64,000 bases of DNA from Ligustrum vulgare (GCA_963555705.1 OY743183.1:26199932-26263931); one strand, 5' to 3'. Positions 1-10,797 are shown, counted from the stretch's first letter. Made by a program: numbers and translations. The notes: generated by a model not told the origin, from the letters alone.

Positions 1-45
1 TTGAAAAAAGGGACGCTTTCACGTCAACTAAAAGGGGAGCAGTAC

Positions 46-120
46 CTTTTGCACACGAGCAGTCAACCTTGTCATTTGACTCTTCAACTTACGAACTCGA
101 TCTAAGTTACGGCTACTAAT
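46..120 (-). CDS. MRS2: MRS2 exon 5 (last one in window)
   Basis: 25 codons, [20 protein letters not shown] followed by ARVQK, with acceptor TTGCAG and donor GTACTG. The family continues with VRDELEQLL in the next exon, which is not in the window. Confidence 0.9.
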
Positions 121-3100
121 CTGCAATTACAATTGTTAAGAGAATAACTAAAATGAGACAACAAAAGACAAAAGAAATTTAGAACACAAATGGCATGTTG
201 AATAAGGTGGATTGGATAGAATTAATGAAGAAAAAGAAGCCAAACATCCCATATGGTTATAGCCAAAGAAAAGAGGTAAAGGAGATCAGAAAAAATGAAT
301 TAATATCTAGTATGGAGTACTGAACATGCCACAAGCTTATAGCCATAGAAAAGAGGTAAAGGAGATAAGATATTCAACCACAACAAATGCCCAGTAAGAA
401 ATAAAGAAAACTAAAAGGACAACAAAAGAATTATACACAAACTAAAACAAAATGTTTCCAAGTTTTTAGAGGAAGATGATGTTATACAGCATAAACTGGA
501 ATAAGAAGCTTTGCTGTAAGCTACCACATATTTTCTTTTCAACATTCCAACTGTGCCTAGGTGGTTTTTTGGGATTGACCTTACCGCGTCTATTGATAAA
601 AAAAAAAAAAAAAACGAAAAATTTAGCAAACAAAGGAAGGGGATAACCAGCTTCACCTCCGTAATTGACTACCACACATATGCCCCTCTCCATGATTTTT
701 ATTTATGTATTAACACTAAGCTAAAAATACAGCAAAAAGCAATCACAAATGCTGAACGCCTGGACCAAAAAGCCCTCTATAAATTATGCCTCTGCTTGGT
801 AAATGATTTATAAACCGGTTTATATACCACACAATTTTCCAAACCACTTTTTAACCACACATATTTTCTCTCCACTTTTCAACCACACATTTTACCTCAA
901 AATCATAAATAAATTAGTTTATAAAACACTAGTGTTACCAAACTGAGGCTATGTGTGTTGTCAACACAGCTTACAAAATACTTTTTAAAGTTAAAAATCA
1001 GGTGCTCTAAAAACAACTATTTGCAAATCAAGCAGAATGATGACAGGATAAAGATGTATATAAGAAACAATTTAGGCATTTTCTGTTATGAAATACATGA
1101 TGTAGCCCATTTGGATTGAGTTGAAGAGCCTTTTTTTTTTTTTGTGTGTGTGTGGGTTCTATTGTACATCCTTCTTCACGTAAACACAAAAGGAAATGCA
1201 CCTTTGATGTAAGCATATCTAAAGCTGGGTAAACAGCAGTCTCCAATTCGATTGTACGGGCAGCAAGATAACTACAGATTGCTTCCAAAGCCACCTCGAG
1301 TGCCCGAAACTCAAATGGAGAGTCTACAATAACTATGCAGATTAGTGGTGCATAAAATATAATTAGAGAAAATAAATAAATTTTAGAAGCTAGATACAGC
1401 GAAAAAGTATAAGCTTGGGGAAATTTTTTTGGGTATAACTGTGTAAGAGAGAAGTCATATCAAAGTAACAAGCCTCGTCATAAAAGTTGCAGCAATTACT
1501 AGCCTAGGAAAAGAAAAAATAATGCTACAAGAACTATTTCTTCTTCACCCGTTTCAATACCAGGCTGCACTACAAACTCCTTGACATTTCATATCAAAAT
1601 GAACAACCATCAGTTGTAAAAGCTACTACAAAGAGCTATAAAAAACTACCATCTTCTTCACATGTTTCAGCATCAGGCTGCACTGTGAAGTCCTTGCCAT
1701 CTCCATTATCCTCCCGGTTATCATTTACTGGTTTTAATCGCCGTCGAAGTTCCTCCACAACAGGAGCTATATTATCATCTGATGGATCACGAAGCAACAC
1801 CTAATCAATAACCAAATTATAATTAAAATCTGCAATCTAATGAATTATTGAACTTCACAGCACTAATATTAATCAAAGAGCTGTAACTCAATAGAGAGAG
1901 TAATTATAAAACTTACCTCTTCAGCTGTAATGATAGCCTTTATATGCTGAATTCCCACATAAACATGAACAAAGAACAAAATCAATTTGTAATTTGTAAT
2001 TCCACAAAACTTGTGCTGAAGATATAAGAGATATAAAGATGAACCCCAAATTCAATTTTGAAAAATATCTTAAAATTACAATCTTCTCTTCTAGAGCATC
2101 TCCAATGCAACAGTGATTAAAAAATTGCCACATAAGCAAAAATACGGTGTTTCAAAATAATCCCTCCAATGCAAGAAGATAAGGACTCTACCAAGCTAAC
2201 ATCTCTAGTGTAATATATTGGGTTGTTCAAAATTAGTTGGGCACGAAAACATGGTTTAAAAGTGGACCAATGGGCCAAAGAAATGAATTGAAATTTTAAT
2301 AAAATCAAGCACATTTGGCAGATTTTGGTCTAAGAGATCGCTTGGGCCCCTTTGTGAGAACCCGAGAGTGAGCAGGTATAGCTAAGTGATCGCTTGGGCC
2401 ATTTTTCTAGTTGTTGGGATGTAAATTAATACCAATCGATCACTTGGTGTTAGAACCAAGCGATCGTTTGGTTATAAATTTTAAGCCGTTAGGCTAAACT
2501 TTGAAATGTTGGTTTTGACACATTTTCATGAATAGTTCTTAACTTTTCATGAATGGTTGGCTTGATTTCGTGATGAAGGATTAGAGATCTATAAATTGAA
2601 GTTAGATCTTCATTCCCATGTACAAGATTTCAATCTATAACTTCATTTTGATTGAATCAAATCCAATTCATTCCACAAATTCAAAACACCTATTTGTTTC
2701 TCTCAAGTTCTTGAGAACTTCACTTTGTGCTTTAAGTGACTATTCTTCAAGGCTTTATTAATCTTAGAAACTATTCGTCGGTGAATCCTTTAAGCACCCA
2801 AATACCGAGAGGGGGAAAATATCTTTTGAGAAAAACGTTCAAATGTGTTCAAGTCTCGATTTATATTTTATCCATCTACGCTTGTGTTCTTATTTTCTAC
2901 TTCTCTATTTTCCAACAATCTCAAACGATACTTAGAAATGGAGAATGAGACAACTATGTTGACAATTAATCTAATGAATCAAGATCTAGTGAGGCTACAC
3001 CGCTTTGATGGAAAGAACTTCACTCGTTGGAGAGATAAATTAAAATTCCTTTTAACTACGTTGAAGGTCCTTTACATATGTGATCCTAACTTGACACCAC

Positions 3101-6100
3101 TTCCCGAACCAACCGATGAAGACACAAATGCAGTAAGAGCTGAAAGAAAAAGTGTTATGAAGATAAACTGATTTGTCGAGGCCACATTCTAAATGCATTA
3201 TCCAACCGGTTGCATGATCACTGCACAAACACCTCTTCAAACAAAGAGATATAAGATACTTTGAAAAATAAATACAAAGTCGAAGAAGAACAAGAAGGAA
3301 CAAAGAAATTTCTCATCTTAAGGTATTTTGATTTCTTAAAAATGTTATTTTTTTTTGTCTTTAGTACACGAACTTCAAATTATTTTGAATAAGATGAAGG
3401 AGGTGAAAGTCGAACTTCCTGAACTATTTCAAGTTGGTGAAATCATTGCGAAGTTACCGCCAACTTGAAAGGGTTAAAGGAAGAAAATTCTTCATAACTC
3501 TGAGGATTTCTCCTTGGATCACATTCAAAAGCATCTTCGGATTGAGGAAGAATCAAGGTCACGAGATAGGAACGAAATTTCTTATGATAACACTTCTAAA
3601 GCCAATGCCATAGATGACTACAATAACTCCATTAAAGTGCAAAAGAAAGGGAAACCTCTTTGTCCTAAAAAGGATCAAGGGAAGTTCAAATGAAGTCTAC
3701 GAGTCCGACTCTCTACTTTTCAAGTGGACATAGATCTGTGTTCGTGTGTGGGGGTCTGTTGGTGCGTGTGTGCGGATTGTGGGAACGAAAGAAGAAAGGG
3801 AGGTGGAGAACTTGGTCAAGGTAGTGGTGGTCGATGCTTTGACGGTGAGGGCAGCCAAGAGAATCCAAGAGGAAGATGAGAGAGCAACGAAGGAGAGAGA
3901 GAGAGCGAGGGAGAAGGGCCCCCGGGGGGGGGGGGGGGGGGGGGGCTCTGATGAGGCTGATCTGAATCAGTTTACTTTTAGGGCCAGGTTTAAATTTTTT
4001 ACTTTTGTAAAATTGCAACATAAGACCCTAAACTATATATTAGAATATAATTAAGGTCAAAACTTTCACTTAAAGGTCAAATTTTACAAAAACTCTATAA
4101 TTTCAATTAAATACAATTTTGGCCACATATAAGTTAATTAAATAGAAATTAGCAGGTTTGGGTAATTAAATAAAGAATTATACATATACATAGAATTAAA
4201 CATAAAAATTTATAAATTTTCTAATTGGCACATAAATAAATGAAGTTTGAAAGTCGAAAGTCGTACACACATACCCGTGTCCAAAATTTGGACTCTTTTT
4301 AGTCGTATCTCCGTATCCTAAATTTTGAAAAATGAAAGATCCGACACTCGAATCTGTATCTGTACCCGAGTCCGAGTAACATAGCTAAAGGATTATGCTA
4401 TATTTGTGGAAAACCTGAACATTTTGTTAAAGATCGAAGATACAAAAGCAATTCAAAAAGGAAGGAAATATAAATCCCGTTGAAGAAATTGTTGCAACGG
4501 TGAGCGAAACCAATGCATTTCAAAGCAATGTCTCGAGATGGTGGTATGAAGATGATAAGCCACTCTTCAAAACATGCAAAATCATTGATGGACAAGAGAT
4601 TCAACTGGAAAATGAAGGACACTCCAATTTATTTAGCAAAGGCAATGTTGAACTCAACTTCACTTCTGGAAAGATGATAACTTTGACAAATGTATTTCAT
4701 GTCCCAAATATTAATAGAAACTTAGCAAGTGGTGTCCTTTTAGGAAAATACGGGATCAAATCCGTATTTAAGTCAAGAAATCTTGTATTAACTCGGAATT
4801 GGTATTTTGTTGGAAAGGCCAAATGGCTATTCAAATGATAGTATGGTTAAGTTGTTTACTATTGTAACAAAATAAAGCTTTTGTTTACATTGTTGATTCA
4901 TTTTCTATCTAGCATGGTAGATTAGCCTATGTAGTAATTAGTACCATGAAAATAATGATTGAATATAGATTAATTGCATATAAATTTGATAAAGTTGATA
5001 AACGTAAAACATGCGTAAATAAAAGATGATTAAAAACCATTTCAAAGTGTTGAAAGATCATATCATTTACTTGAACTTGTGCACTCCGATATTTGTGAAT
5101 TAAATGACATGTTAACTGGAGGAGGAAATAGATTACTTTATAACTTTCATTGATAATTGTTCTAGATACACTTATGTTTACTTATTAAAACATAAAAATG
5201 GAGCCTTACACGCAAAGGATATTTTTCGATAACTATCTTAGTGATAGTCAGTCACATTAGCTCGAGCATATAATGAAGTGTATAATGAGAACTGTAGACA
5301 TATGATTCTAAGACATGACTATGTGAGAAAATTAATCAAGTGTGGAGTAATTTCTCTCACATATTTAAAGTCAAGTAAAAATCTAGTTGATCTACTAACC
5401 ATACCTCTTGCAAGAAAGTTAATGAGATCAACTTCAAGCAAGATGGGATTAAAACTCTTTGATTAAAAAGATTCACCAATGATGGCAACCTTACCTGATT
5501 ATACTAAACAAGTATATCCTGGTTCAAAAGGTAAAAACAAATCATTCGATGAGTGAATAGTTGCAACACTACAAATTAAAACCCTATCCTTGATTAATAG
5601 TGCTGATTGTTACAATTGAGACGTTGAGTTTATGAAAATTCAATATGAGGTACAAGTATCTATAGAAGTAACAAAGACACCGAAAGAATTTCACCTCTGT
5701 GAACTTTGTGATAGCGTTGCCTCAATAGAGAGTTAAAGTTTCTCTCTTAAAAGTTCAAATAACAGGATAAGCACAAGGCCATAACAATGCAAAACGAGTT
5801 AAAATGAACTTGAGGAGCATTGACAGGTGTGTCTGTTCTCACCAGTGTTATTATAAGGAATAACTGGTTCTAAGCTTACATGTTACTTGAAATTTCAATA
5901 GTACTTCGCGAGGATTACACTATGATTAGATTCAAATAGAAAGATATCTAATCCTTGTGCACAAGTGTTGTTATTTTGAATTTGTGATAATTTTGAACAA
6001 GTGTGGGATTGTAACATATTGGCCTGTTCAAAATTAGTTGGGCCAAGAAAATGGTTATATGAATTGAAGTTTTAATAAATTCAATCACGTTGGGCTCATG

Positions 6101-9059
6101 GGGCCAAGCGTTTATTTAGGTCCCCTTGTGATAACCCGAGAGCTAATGGGCATAGCCAAGCGATCGCCTAGCTTAAAGCCATGCGATTGCTTGGGCCATT
6201 TTTCCGGTCATTTGCCTGAAAATTAACACCAAGCAATCGCCTGGTGTTAGAACCAAGCGATCGCTTGGTTAGAAGTTTCTAAATGCTAGGCTAGACTCTG
6301 AAATGTTGATTTTGACATTGTTTCATTAATAGTCATCGATTTTTCATGAATGGTTGACTTGATTTCGTGATGAAGGATTAGAGATCTATAAATTGTGATT
6401 ATATCTTCATTCCCATGTGTTGACGTCCCGTAAGTACCTCAAAGACTGGGCACCGTCGGTGCCCAGCCTTTGAGGTACTTACGGGACGTCAACACCATGT
6501 ATGAGATTTCAATCTATAACTTCAACTAGTTTTTTCTCCCGTGCGATGCATAGGATTTCTATCACTAATAATGATTTCGATGAAAATTTTTAAAAATATG
6601 TGGATTATACAATCATATCAAATAAAAAATAGACAAATAATATTTTATTACAAATCATATGTTGAATTTTGATTAAGTTTATTTTTTTAATATATTGCTT
6701 ACATGTATTTTATTCGGACTTCAGTACATATATTAATTAATATTTTTCCTTTTTGCATCATTTTTTCAAATCTGCCAATTTTCTTATCAAAATTAAAGAA
6801 ATTAATAAATTTTATTTAATTTATGCAATGCTAACAAAAATTTGATATCAACAAATTAATGATTCTTGTAATATGCACATTGAAGAACGTGTTCATTTAA
6901 TTGACACATAAGGAAGTAAAACTTCAATTATTTTATTTATTTAATTATTTTCATAATATATTAATCCAATTTTTTCATTTCTAAAGTAACACATTGACAT
7001 AGAATATATTTATTTCAACTCTTTCTGGAACAAATAAACTTTTTCACAAAAATAATATTTGAGACTAATAAAATAAAATCTTGATGTCATTAATAGCATA
7101 ACACGGGTTCTAGTGCTAATAATGACATGTACCACAATAATTGCAATAAACACTTGTTTCATTATTTTTTTGCAACTATTTCCATATTTAAGAAGCCATT
7201 TTGGGCGAGAAACTATGTGTATATTATTTTTTGCATGGATTTTGTTATTATATATAGTAGATAGATAGATTACTGAAGTATTATATTTTCAAGATCAAAT
7301 GTAGTTTAATTAGTGTTGCAAATACTTAAGTGCAACTGTAAAATTATGTATAATTTTTGTATTGATGTACTATTTAGCCTTTGTTTGATAACCAAAATAA
7401 ATACCTTTATAAATCAGTTTATAAACTATATAATTTTTCAAACTACTTTTTAATCCACACAATTCTGTCTTCACGTTTCAATAGTTACTTTTTACCTCAA
7501 AATCATAAATAAACCAGTTTATAAACCAAAAAGTATTACCAAACAAAGGTTAGGCTCGATGTTTAGAAGTATGAAAATGCCCGATTGCTTTTTTGGGGTG
7601 CAAACTAATCACTACAGGTAAAAATATTGAATTGATCTGAATAAAATATTGCCTTTGTTCAGTTTCAATTTTTATATCTGTTTGTTAAAATTTTTGTATT
7701 TAAAAATATGTTTTTATATTTTCTAGGTAAAATATCTACACTGTTCGGCAGCTTGGGCACTTTTTTTTTTTTTTTTTTTAGGTAAGATATGTGGTTAAAA
7801 TTGGAGAGAGAAAATATGTGGTTAAAAAGTGGTTTGAGAAATTTTGTAAAAAAATGGTTTATAATTTGGTTTATAAATCATTACCGAACAGTTTGGTAGT
7901 TAAAAAATGGAGAGAAAATATGTTTAATTAAAAGTGGTTTGAAAAATTGTATTGTTAAAAAGATGTTTAAAAATATCATTGCCAAACAGAGGCTAAACAT
8001 GAGCACGTAAACCGGTGCATTCCAATATATTTTCTGTCACGCAAAACACTTGAATGGCTTTGATGGAATATAAGGGTACATAATTAGACAGTAGCTTGCA
8101 GAATTGAATACGTAAGGGAGTTGGTGTCAAAGTTTACGAACATCACCTTTCCTGCAAAACATGGAGTTGGCTACGCTTGGTCTGTGTGCACTATTTCTTT
8201 ATATATATCCTTTGGACAGGAGTTTTAGGAGGGATTTTGGACCGGATTTTTTTTGTTTAGTATCCTCCTTTTATATATGGTAAAAGATTTGATTGAATCA
8301 AACCCAATTCATTCTACATATTCAAAACCCCAATTTGGTTCTCTTTAGTTCTTGAGAATTTTACTTTGTGCTTTTAGTGATTATTTTTGAATTCTTGATT
8401 ATTTCTACAAACTATTCGTCTGGGATTCCTTTAGCCGCTCAAATACTGAGATAGGGCAAATACCGTTTGAGGACAACATTAAAACGTGTTCAAGTCTTGA
8501 TATATTTTCATATTTTATCCATCTACGTTTGTGTTCTTATTTTCTACTTCCTTCTCCATTTTTTTCCAACATCTAGAGGCTCTTATAGACATGATAACAC
8601 AACAATATAATTCATTATCTTTGAGTTTTTAGATATTAGATACGTTTTCTCCATATTTACTTTATCTTTATTTTAGTGTTGATAAAAGACATGTAGGCAC
8701 AAATACTGAGAAATAGACGGAACACTAATTTTAGACTTGACAATTTATTCATTATACATGAGTACCCCTTACTCCAAGTCCGTCTATTTAAGTGCCAATT
8801 AGACTATAACACAGAATGCATTGGAGGTGTTCTTAGTCATATAGTGGGAAAAAAAATCTTCGTATTTTTTTATTTTAAAAAATATGGTAAACGTTCAGTT
8901 GGAACTTGAAAAAATTAAAAAAGACATTGCCACTGCTATTGTATTTTTTGTGGCACTAATTCAGAAATAATATTGGCAAAAAATAAAGTAGAACTTAAAA
9001 AAAGAAATTATCCCTAAAGTTCCAATCACCCAAACAGTCTTAACCCAAAACTCACTTCA

Positions 9060-9092
<33 letters not shown>

Positions 9093-9376
9093 AATAAATA
9101 ATAAAATAAATCCGAAAATTTACAACGAACCTCTAGATTGAGGACAATGGCTTTCTCACGGCCGAGGATGGTAGACGGATAGGACAAGAGCGGGTCAAGG
9201 ATGCGAAGATCACGCGCGTGTATCTGCACGCGGTGCATGATCGCGTATTTATCAACCTCCAATATGTTTTCCTGACCTGAAGAGTGCATAAGAATCCAGT
9301 TCCGTGACCCTGATCCCTTCTTCTTCAACCCGCCCGAAGGATCCGCCGGAAAAACGTACACGCTTTCTCGACCCAT
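46..9376 (-). CDS. MRS2: MRS2/CorA-type magnesium transporter, 5' part (5 exons, 3' end off window)
   Basis: Membrane Mg2+ transporter of the plant MRS2/MGT family, a relative of bacterial CorA. Five exons join in frame to 208 codons: 9131-9376, 1917-1946, 1650-1800, 1202-1323 and 46-120; every intron is GT-AG. The ATG at 9376 opens [16 protein letters not shown], followed by [46 protein letters not shown] and [13 protein letters not shown], which are the N-terminal cytosolic landmarks of the family. The start PADPS and [16 protein letters not shown] resemble the Arabidopsis MRS2-2/-7/-9 group from memory. The coiled-coil end, both membrane segments and the GMN selectivity motif would lie left of position 1. 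Intron 1 is 7184 nt and full of nested transposons; the coding sequence itself has no stop or frameshift, so the gene may still work. The exact paralogue is not certain. Confidence 0.93.
788..949. mobile_element. MITE in MRS2 intron 4 (Harbinger-like)
   Basis: Terminal inverted repeats GCCTCTGCTTGGTAA and TTACCAAACTGAGGC (two mismatches) flank a 162-bp AT-rich element with no ORF. TAT is present on both sides as a possible 3-bp target duplication. Internal sequence (TTTATAAACCGGTTTAT, CCACTTTTTAACCACACA) recurs at 7377-7549 and inverted at about 7737-7994. Confidence 0.65.
1202..1323 (-). CDS. MRS2: MRS2 exon 4
   Basis: Encodes the conserved [20 protein letters not shown] and [16 protein letters not shown] helices. 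Acceptor TTGTAG, donor GTGCAT; 122 nt completes the split Asp codon and ends phase 0. Confidence 0.93.
1650..1800 (-). CDS. MRS2: MRS2 exon 3
   Basis: Encodes [20 protein letters not shown] and then an acidic variable linker ending ETCEED. Acceptor GATTAG and donor GTAGTT; the exon leaves one base for the next codon. Confidence 0.93.
1917..1946 (-). CDS. MRS2: MRS2 exon 2 (30-nt microexon)
   Basis: Ten codons, [10 protein letters not shown], between acceptor TTCAG and donor GTAAGT. These are the residues the family has between NLE and the LLRDP block, which fixes the exon although it is too short for ORF finding. Confidence 0.93.
2209..2917 (+). repeat. Copia 5' LTR (709 bp)
   Basis: TG...CA boundaries, TCTAG duplication directly before it. 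U3 carries several copies of a palindromic word around CGATCG (2336-2480, for example CCAAGCGATCG). No clear initiator-tRNA-Met primer site follows; the primer site is either degenerate or of another type. Confidence 0.8.
2938..3690 (+). pseudogene. Copia gag remnant
   Basis: ATG at 2938 opens a reading frame with [20 protein letters not shown] and [10 protein letters not shown], the plant Copia gag N-terminus; the first stop is at 3169-3171. Homology goes on in shifted frames ([11 protein letters not shown], then [11 protein letters not shown] near 3540-3570). Several stops and shifts; not functional. Confidence 0.8.
3691..4390. other. Non-coding stretch inside Copia gag with G-run
   Basis: The gag reading breaks off near 3690 and resumes at 4391 with a zinc knuckle. 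Between lies a GA-rich part, a run of about 17 G (near 3929-3946) and AT-rich sequence. It looks like a separate insertion or a strongly decayed part; no terminal repeats were recognised. Confidence 0.4.
4391..4838 (+). pseudogene. Copia zinc knuckle and protease remnant
   Basis: 4391-4440 reads [14 protein letters not shown], a CCHC-type knuckle. 4500-4838 encodes [32 protein letters not shown] and VPNINRN, the Copia aspartic protease region. The catalytic D-S/T-G motif expected just after the WW is absent, replaced by EDD. Confidence 0.75.
5040..5466 (+). pseudogene. Copia integrase fragment joined to RNase H C-terminus
   Basis: 5130-5225 reads [20 protein letters not shown], the integrase core start. 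5278-5466 is the RNase H tail: SRH-like [25 protein letters not shown] and the end MGLKLFD. The roughly 2.5 kb that should lie between is deleted. Confidence 0.75.
6417..6499. repeat. 79-bp near-perfect palindrome inserted in LTR
   Basis: Arms 6417-6455 and 6457-6495 are 39 bp each, inverted, with one mismatch and a single T in the centre. Compared with the 5' LTR, 6418-6496 is extra sequence, with ATG on both sides (6415-6417, 6497-6499) as an apparent 3-bp duplication. Ends read TGTTGACG and CGTCAACACC. It is GC-richer than its surroundings and is either a very small foldback/MITE or a hairpin-derived insertion. Confidence 0.75.
7377..7549. mobile_element. MITE inside the Helitron
   Basis: Ends GCCTTTGTTTGATAA and TTACCAAACAAAGG are inverted repeats; TTA flanks both sides (7374-7376, 7550-7552). 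Internal sequence matches the MITE at 788-949, for example CCTCAAAATCATAAATAAA in both. Confidence 0.7.
7737..7994. mobile_element. Degenerate third MITE copy, inverted
   Basis: TATGTGGTTAAAAAGTGGTTT and TTTATAATTTGGTTTATAAA are the reverse complement of the core of the 788-949 element. The right end CCAAACAGAGGC fits the family terminus; the left end near ACTGTTCGGCAG is decayed and contains a 19-base T-run. Confidence 0.5.
9059..9105. repeat. (AAT)n/(AAAT)n microsatellite in MRS2 intron 1
   Basis: Simple repeat of AAT then AAAT units about 25 bp inside the donor side of intron 1. Confidence 0.9.
9131..9376 (-). CDS. MRS2: MRS2 exon 1 (82 codons, start codon)
   Basis: ATG is at 9376-9374; an upstream TTG-AAT in frame is not needed. 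The exon ends phase 0 after ...IVLNLE with donor GTTCGT at 9130. It carries the basic [10 protein letters not shown] stretch and the conserved ARDLRILDP block. Confidence 0.93.
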
Positions 9377-9443
9377 ATTCAACTACCATTAGAAGGAAAT
9401 AATTTAGAAGATTTAGTGCTTTCTATGGGCATGAAAATAGATT

Positions 9444-9479
9444 AAACCCTAATAGAGTGAGTGGATTTAATTAGGGTTT
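9444..9479. promoter_or_regulatory. Inverted pair of telo-boxes upstream of MRS2
   Basis: AAACCCTAA at 9444-9452 and its reverse complement TTAGGGTTT at 9471-9479 lie about 70-100 bp upstream of the MRS2 ATG. AAACCCTAA telo-boxes are known promoter elements of plant housekeeping genes; a role here is inferred from position only. Confidence 0.45.
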
Positions 9480-10797
9480 TGATGGAGAGGAATTGTGTAG
9501 AAATTACATGGTTATGTATAAATTGTGTAGGTACAATTTACATGCATGCGGTTTGGTCAGTGGATTGAAGGACAGGAGAGGCGGGTTTTAGCTTAGCAGA
9601 AGAGCTCCTCCTTGTTTTAAATAATGTTAAATTGCACAAGTACTCTCCAACCTTTAATATATTTTACCTGGAGATTTGCATCTTTAGTCCCTAACTTATA
9701 GGACCCCAGTGCTACTGATCCTTAATGTTCAGGATTTGCCAAAAATAAATTGTCCTTTACCCTTAGGATGGATTTTGTCCCCCTGATTGTCGAAAAATAA
9801 ACTTTTTTTGTATTAAAAAGATTCAAACAGCCCAAGGTCAAGTCTCGATTCTTACGAGCATAGATGTAGTTAAGCTTTAGCTCGATTATTCTTAGGCAAT
9901 TAATAATTATTTGAATAAGATATCTATTTTAATTTGCCCTTATTTGGTACAAATTAAAATTATTAATTTGAATCAAAGTCAACAATCAATTTTAACAGTA
10001 TATTTTATGAAATCTACAAATTTTCAAAAATATACCTCTTATCAACTTTTATTAATCTACTTAAATTCTGATTTTTAATATCCATCAAATAGGGGTAAAT
10101 TATTAAAATAATAATAAGACTAATCATGATTATTCCTTTTAAGCTCTGTTCGGTGGGGAAGGCGTTCTTCTTTTGATAACTAGACCTGCTTTTTACAGCT
10201 TAGGCTCGTGTTAGATGGTAAAAAATAGTGGATCGTATTTTTCATCTTATCCCCCCTTCTAGAACATGTGATTTATTTATTTATTTATTTCATTTTTTCC
10301 CTTGTCATAGCATTGCTATGCATGTGCATTTCATGTGATCTTGAACGTCTAATTTTATACAAAGAAATTAGAAATGACTAACTTCTAATAGCGTTAAAGG
10401 TTGAGGATGCATCTGTTCAATTTTAACGATCGACACTGAGTAAACTATAAGTATTCACAGAATGACAACTACATATATAATATATCGATGGATATTCTAT
10501 TTGTGATAACTATACTTGCACTCTATATCAAATTAATTACTTCACTTTTGTTCAATCGGGTATCTTCACCTAAATATTATTTCAAATGGGTAACCACACT
10601 TTAATTTGATTTAATTAGGTAACTACTAACTAGTGTTTAATTTGACCAATTAAGGTACCTTTGTTCGATTCTACCAGTGATAATCGATGTAGTGATGATA
10701 ATTAAATGATGGTTCTTACATGCATCTATCAGTAGATGACGTGAAGTAAGTACAACTTTAATGAATGAATGAATGACACAACTTCATGTTTTAATAC
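9480..10797. other. Upstream region of MRS2, no gene seen
   Basis: About 1.3 kb of AT-rich DNA between the telo-boxes and the next retrotransposon. No convincing ORF or RNA gene. 10555-10660 holds two loosely repeated stretches built on GGTAACNACNCT / TAATTTGA, perhaps an old repeat. It should contain the MRS2 core promoter, but no single TATA box stands out. Confidence 0.4.

Larger units (their letters stand above)
6526..8287 (-). mobile_element. Non-autonomous Helitron
   Basis: Read on the minus strand it begins TCTTTTACCATATATAAA (8287 downward) and ends in CTAG (6529-6526). A 17-nt hairpin CCTATGC-ATC-GCACGGG lies 8 nt before CTAG. It sits between host A (6525) and T (8288) with no target duplication, and removing it restores the LTR alignment exactly. 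No Rep/helicase ORF, so it is non-autonomous. It carries a MITE at 7377 and perhaps one at 7737. Confidence 0.85.
6010..8571 (+). repeat. Copia 3' LTR, interrupted twice
   Basis: Starts TGTAACATATTGGCCTG at 6010 after the purine-rich GTGTGGGAT, and ends CCAACA at 8571. LTR-derived parts are 6010-6417, 6497-6525 and 8288-8571; they align with the 5' LTR without gaps at the Helitron junction. Confidence 0.8.
2204..8576 (+). mobile_element. Copia LTR retrotransposon, internally deleted, with 5-bp target duplication
   Basis: Element 2209-8571 flanked by a perfect TCTAG duplication (2204-2208, 8572-8576). The LTRs start TGTAA and end CCAACA: 5' LTR 2209-2917, 3' LTR 6010-8571, the latter lengthened by a 79-bp palindrome and a Helitron. 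Inside are remnants of gag, protease, integrase and the RNase H end; nearly all of integrase and reverse transcriptase is missing, so it is dead or non-autonomous. LTR divergence is visible by eye, so the insertion is not recent. Confidence 0.85.
2094..8832. mobile_element. Harbinger/Tourist-like MITE split by a Copia element
   Basis: GAGCATCTCCAATGCA at 2094 and its imperfect inverse TGCATTGGAGGTGTTC ending at 8832 form terminal inverted repeats. GAGCATCTCCAA ends are typical of plant PIF/Harbinger MITEs. Flanks are CTA (2091-2093) and TTA (8833-8835), close to the family's TWA target. The element itself is only about 370 bp (2094-2208 plus 8577-8832); the rest is the Copia inserted at 2208. 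It sits in MRS2 intron 1. Confidence 0.65.

Noticed and set aside
3746..4054. 102-codon frame with poly-Gly
   Set aside because: Product of a G-run and GA-rich DNA; no homology features.
7244..7272. TATATATAGTAGATAGATAGA as a second Helitron 5' end
   Set aside because: The LTR sequence does not resume there; it resumes only after 8287, so the Helitron is the longer one.
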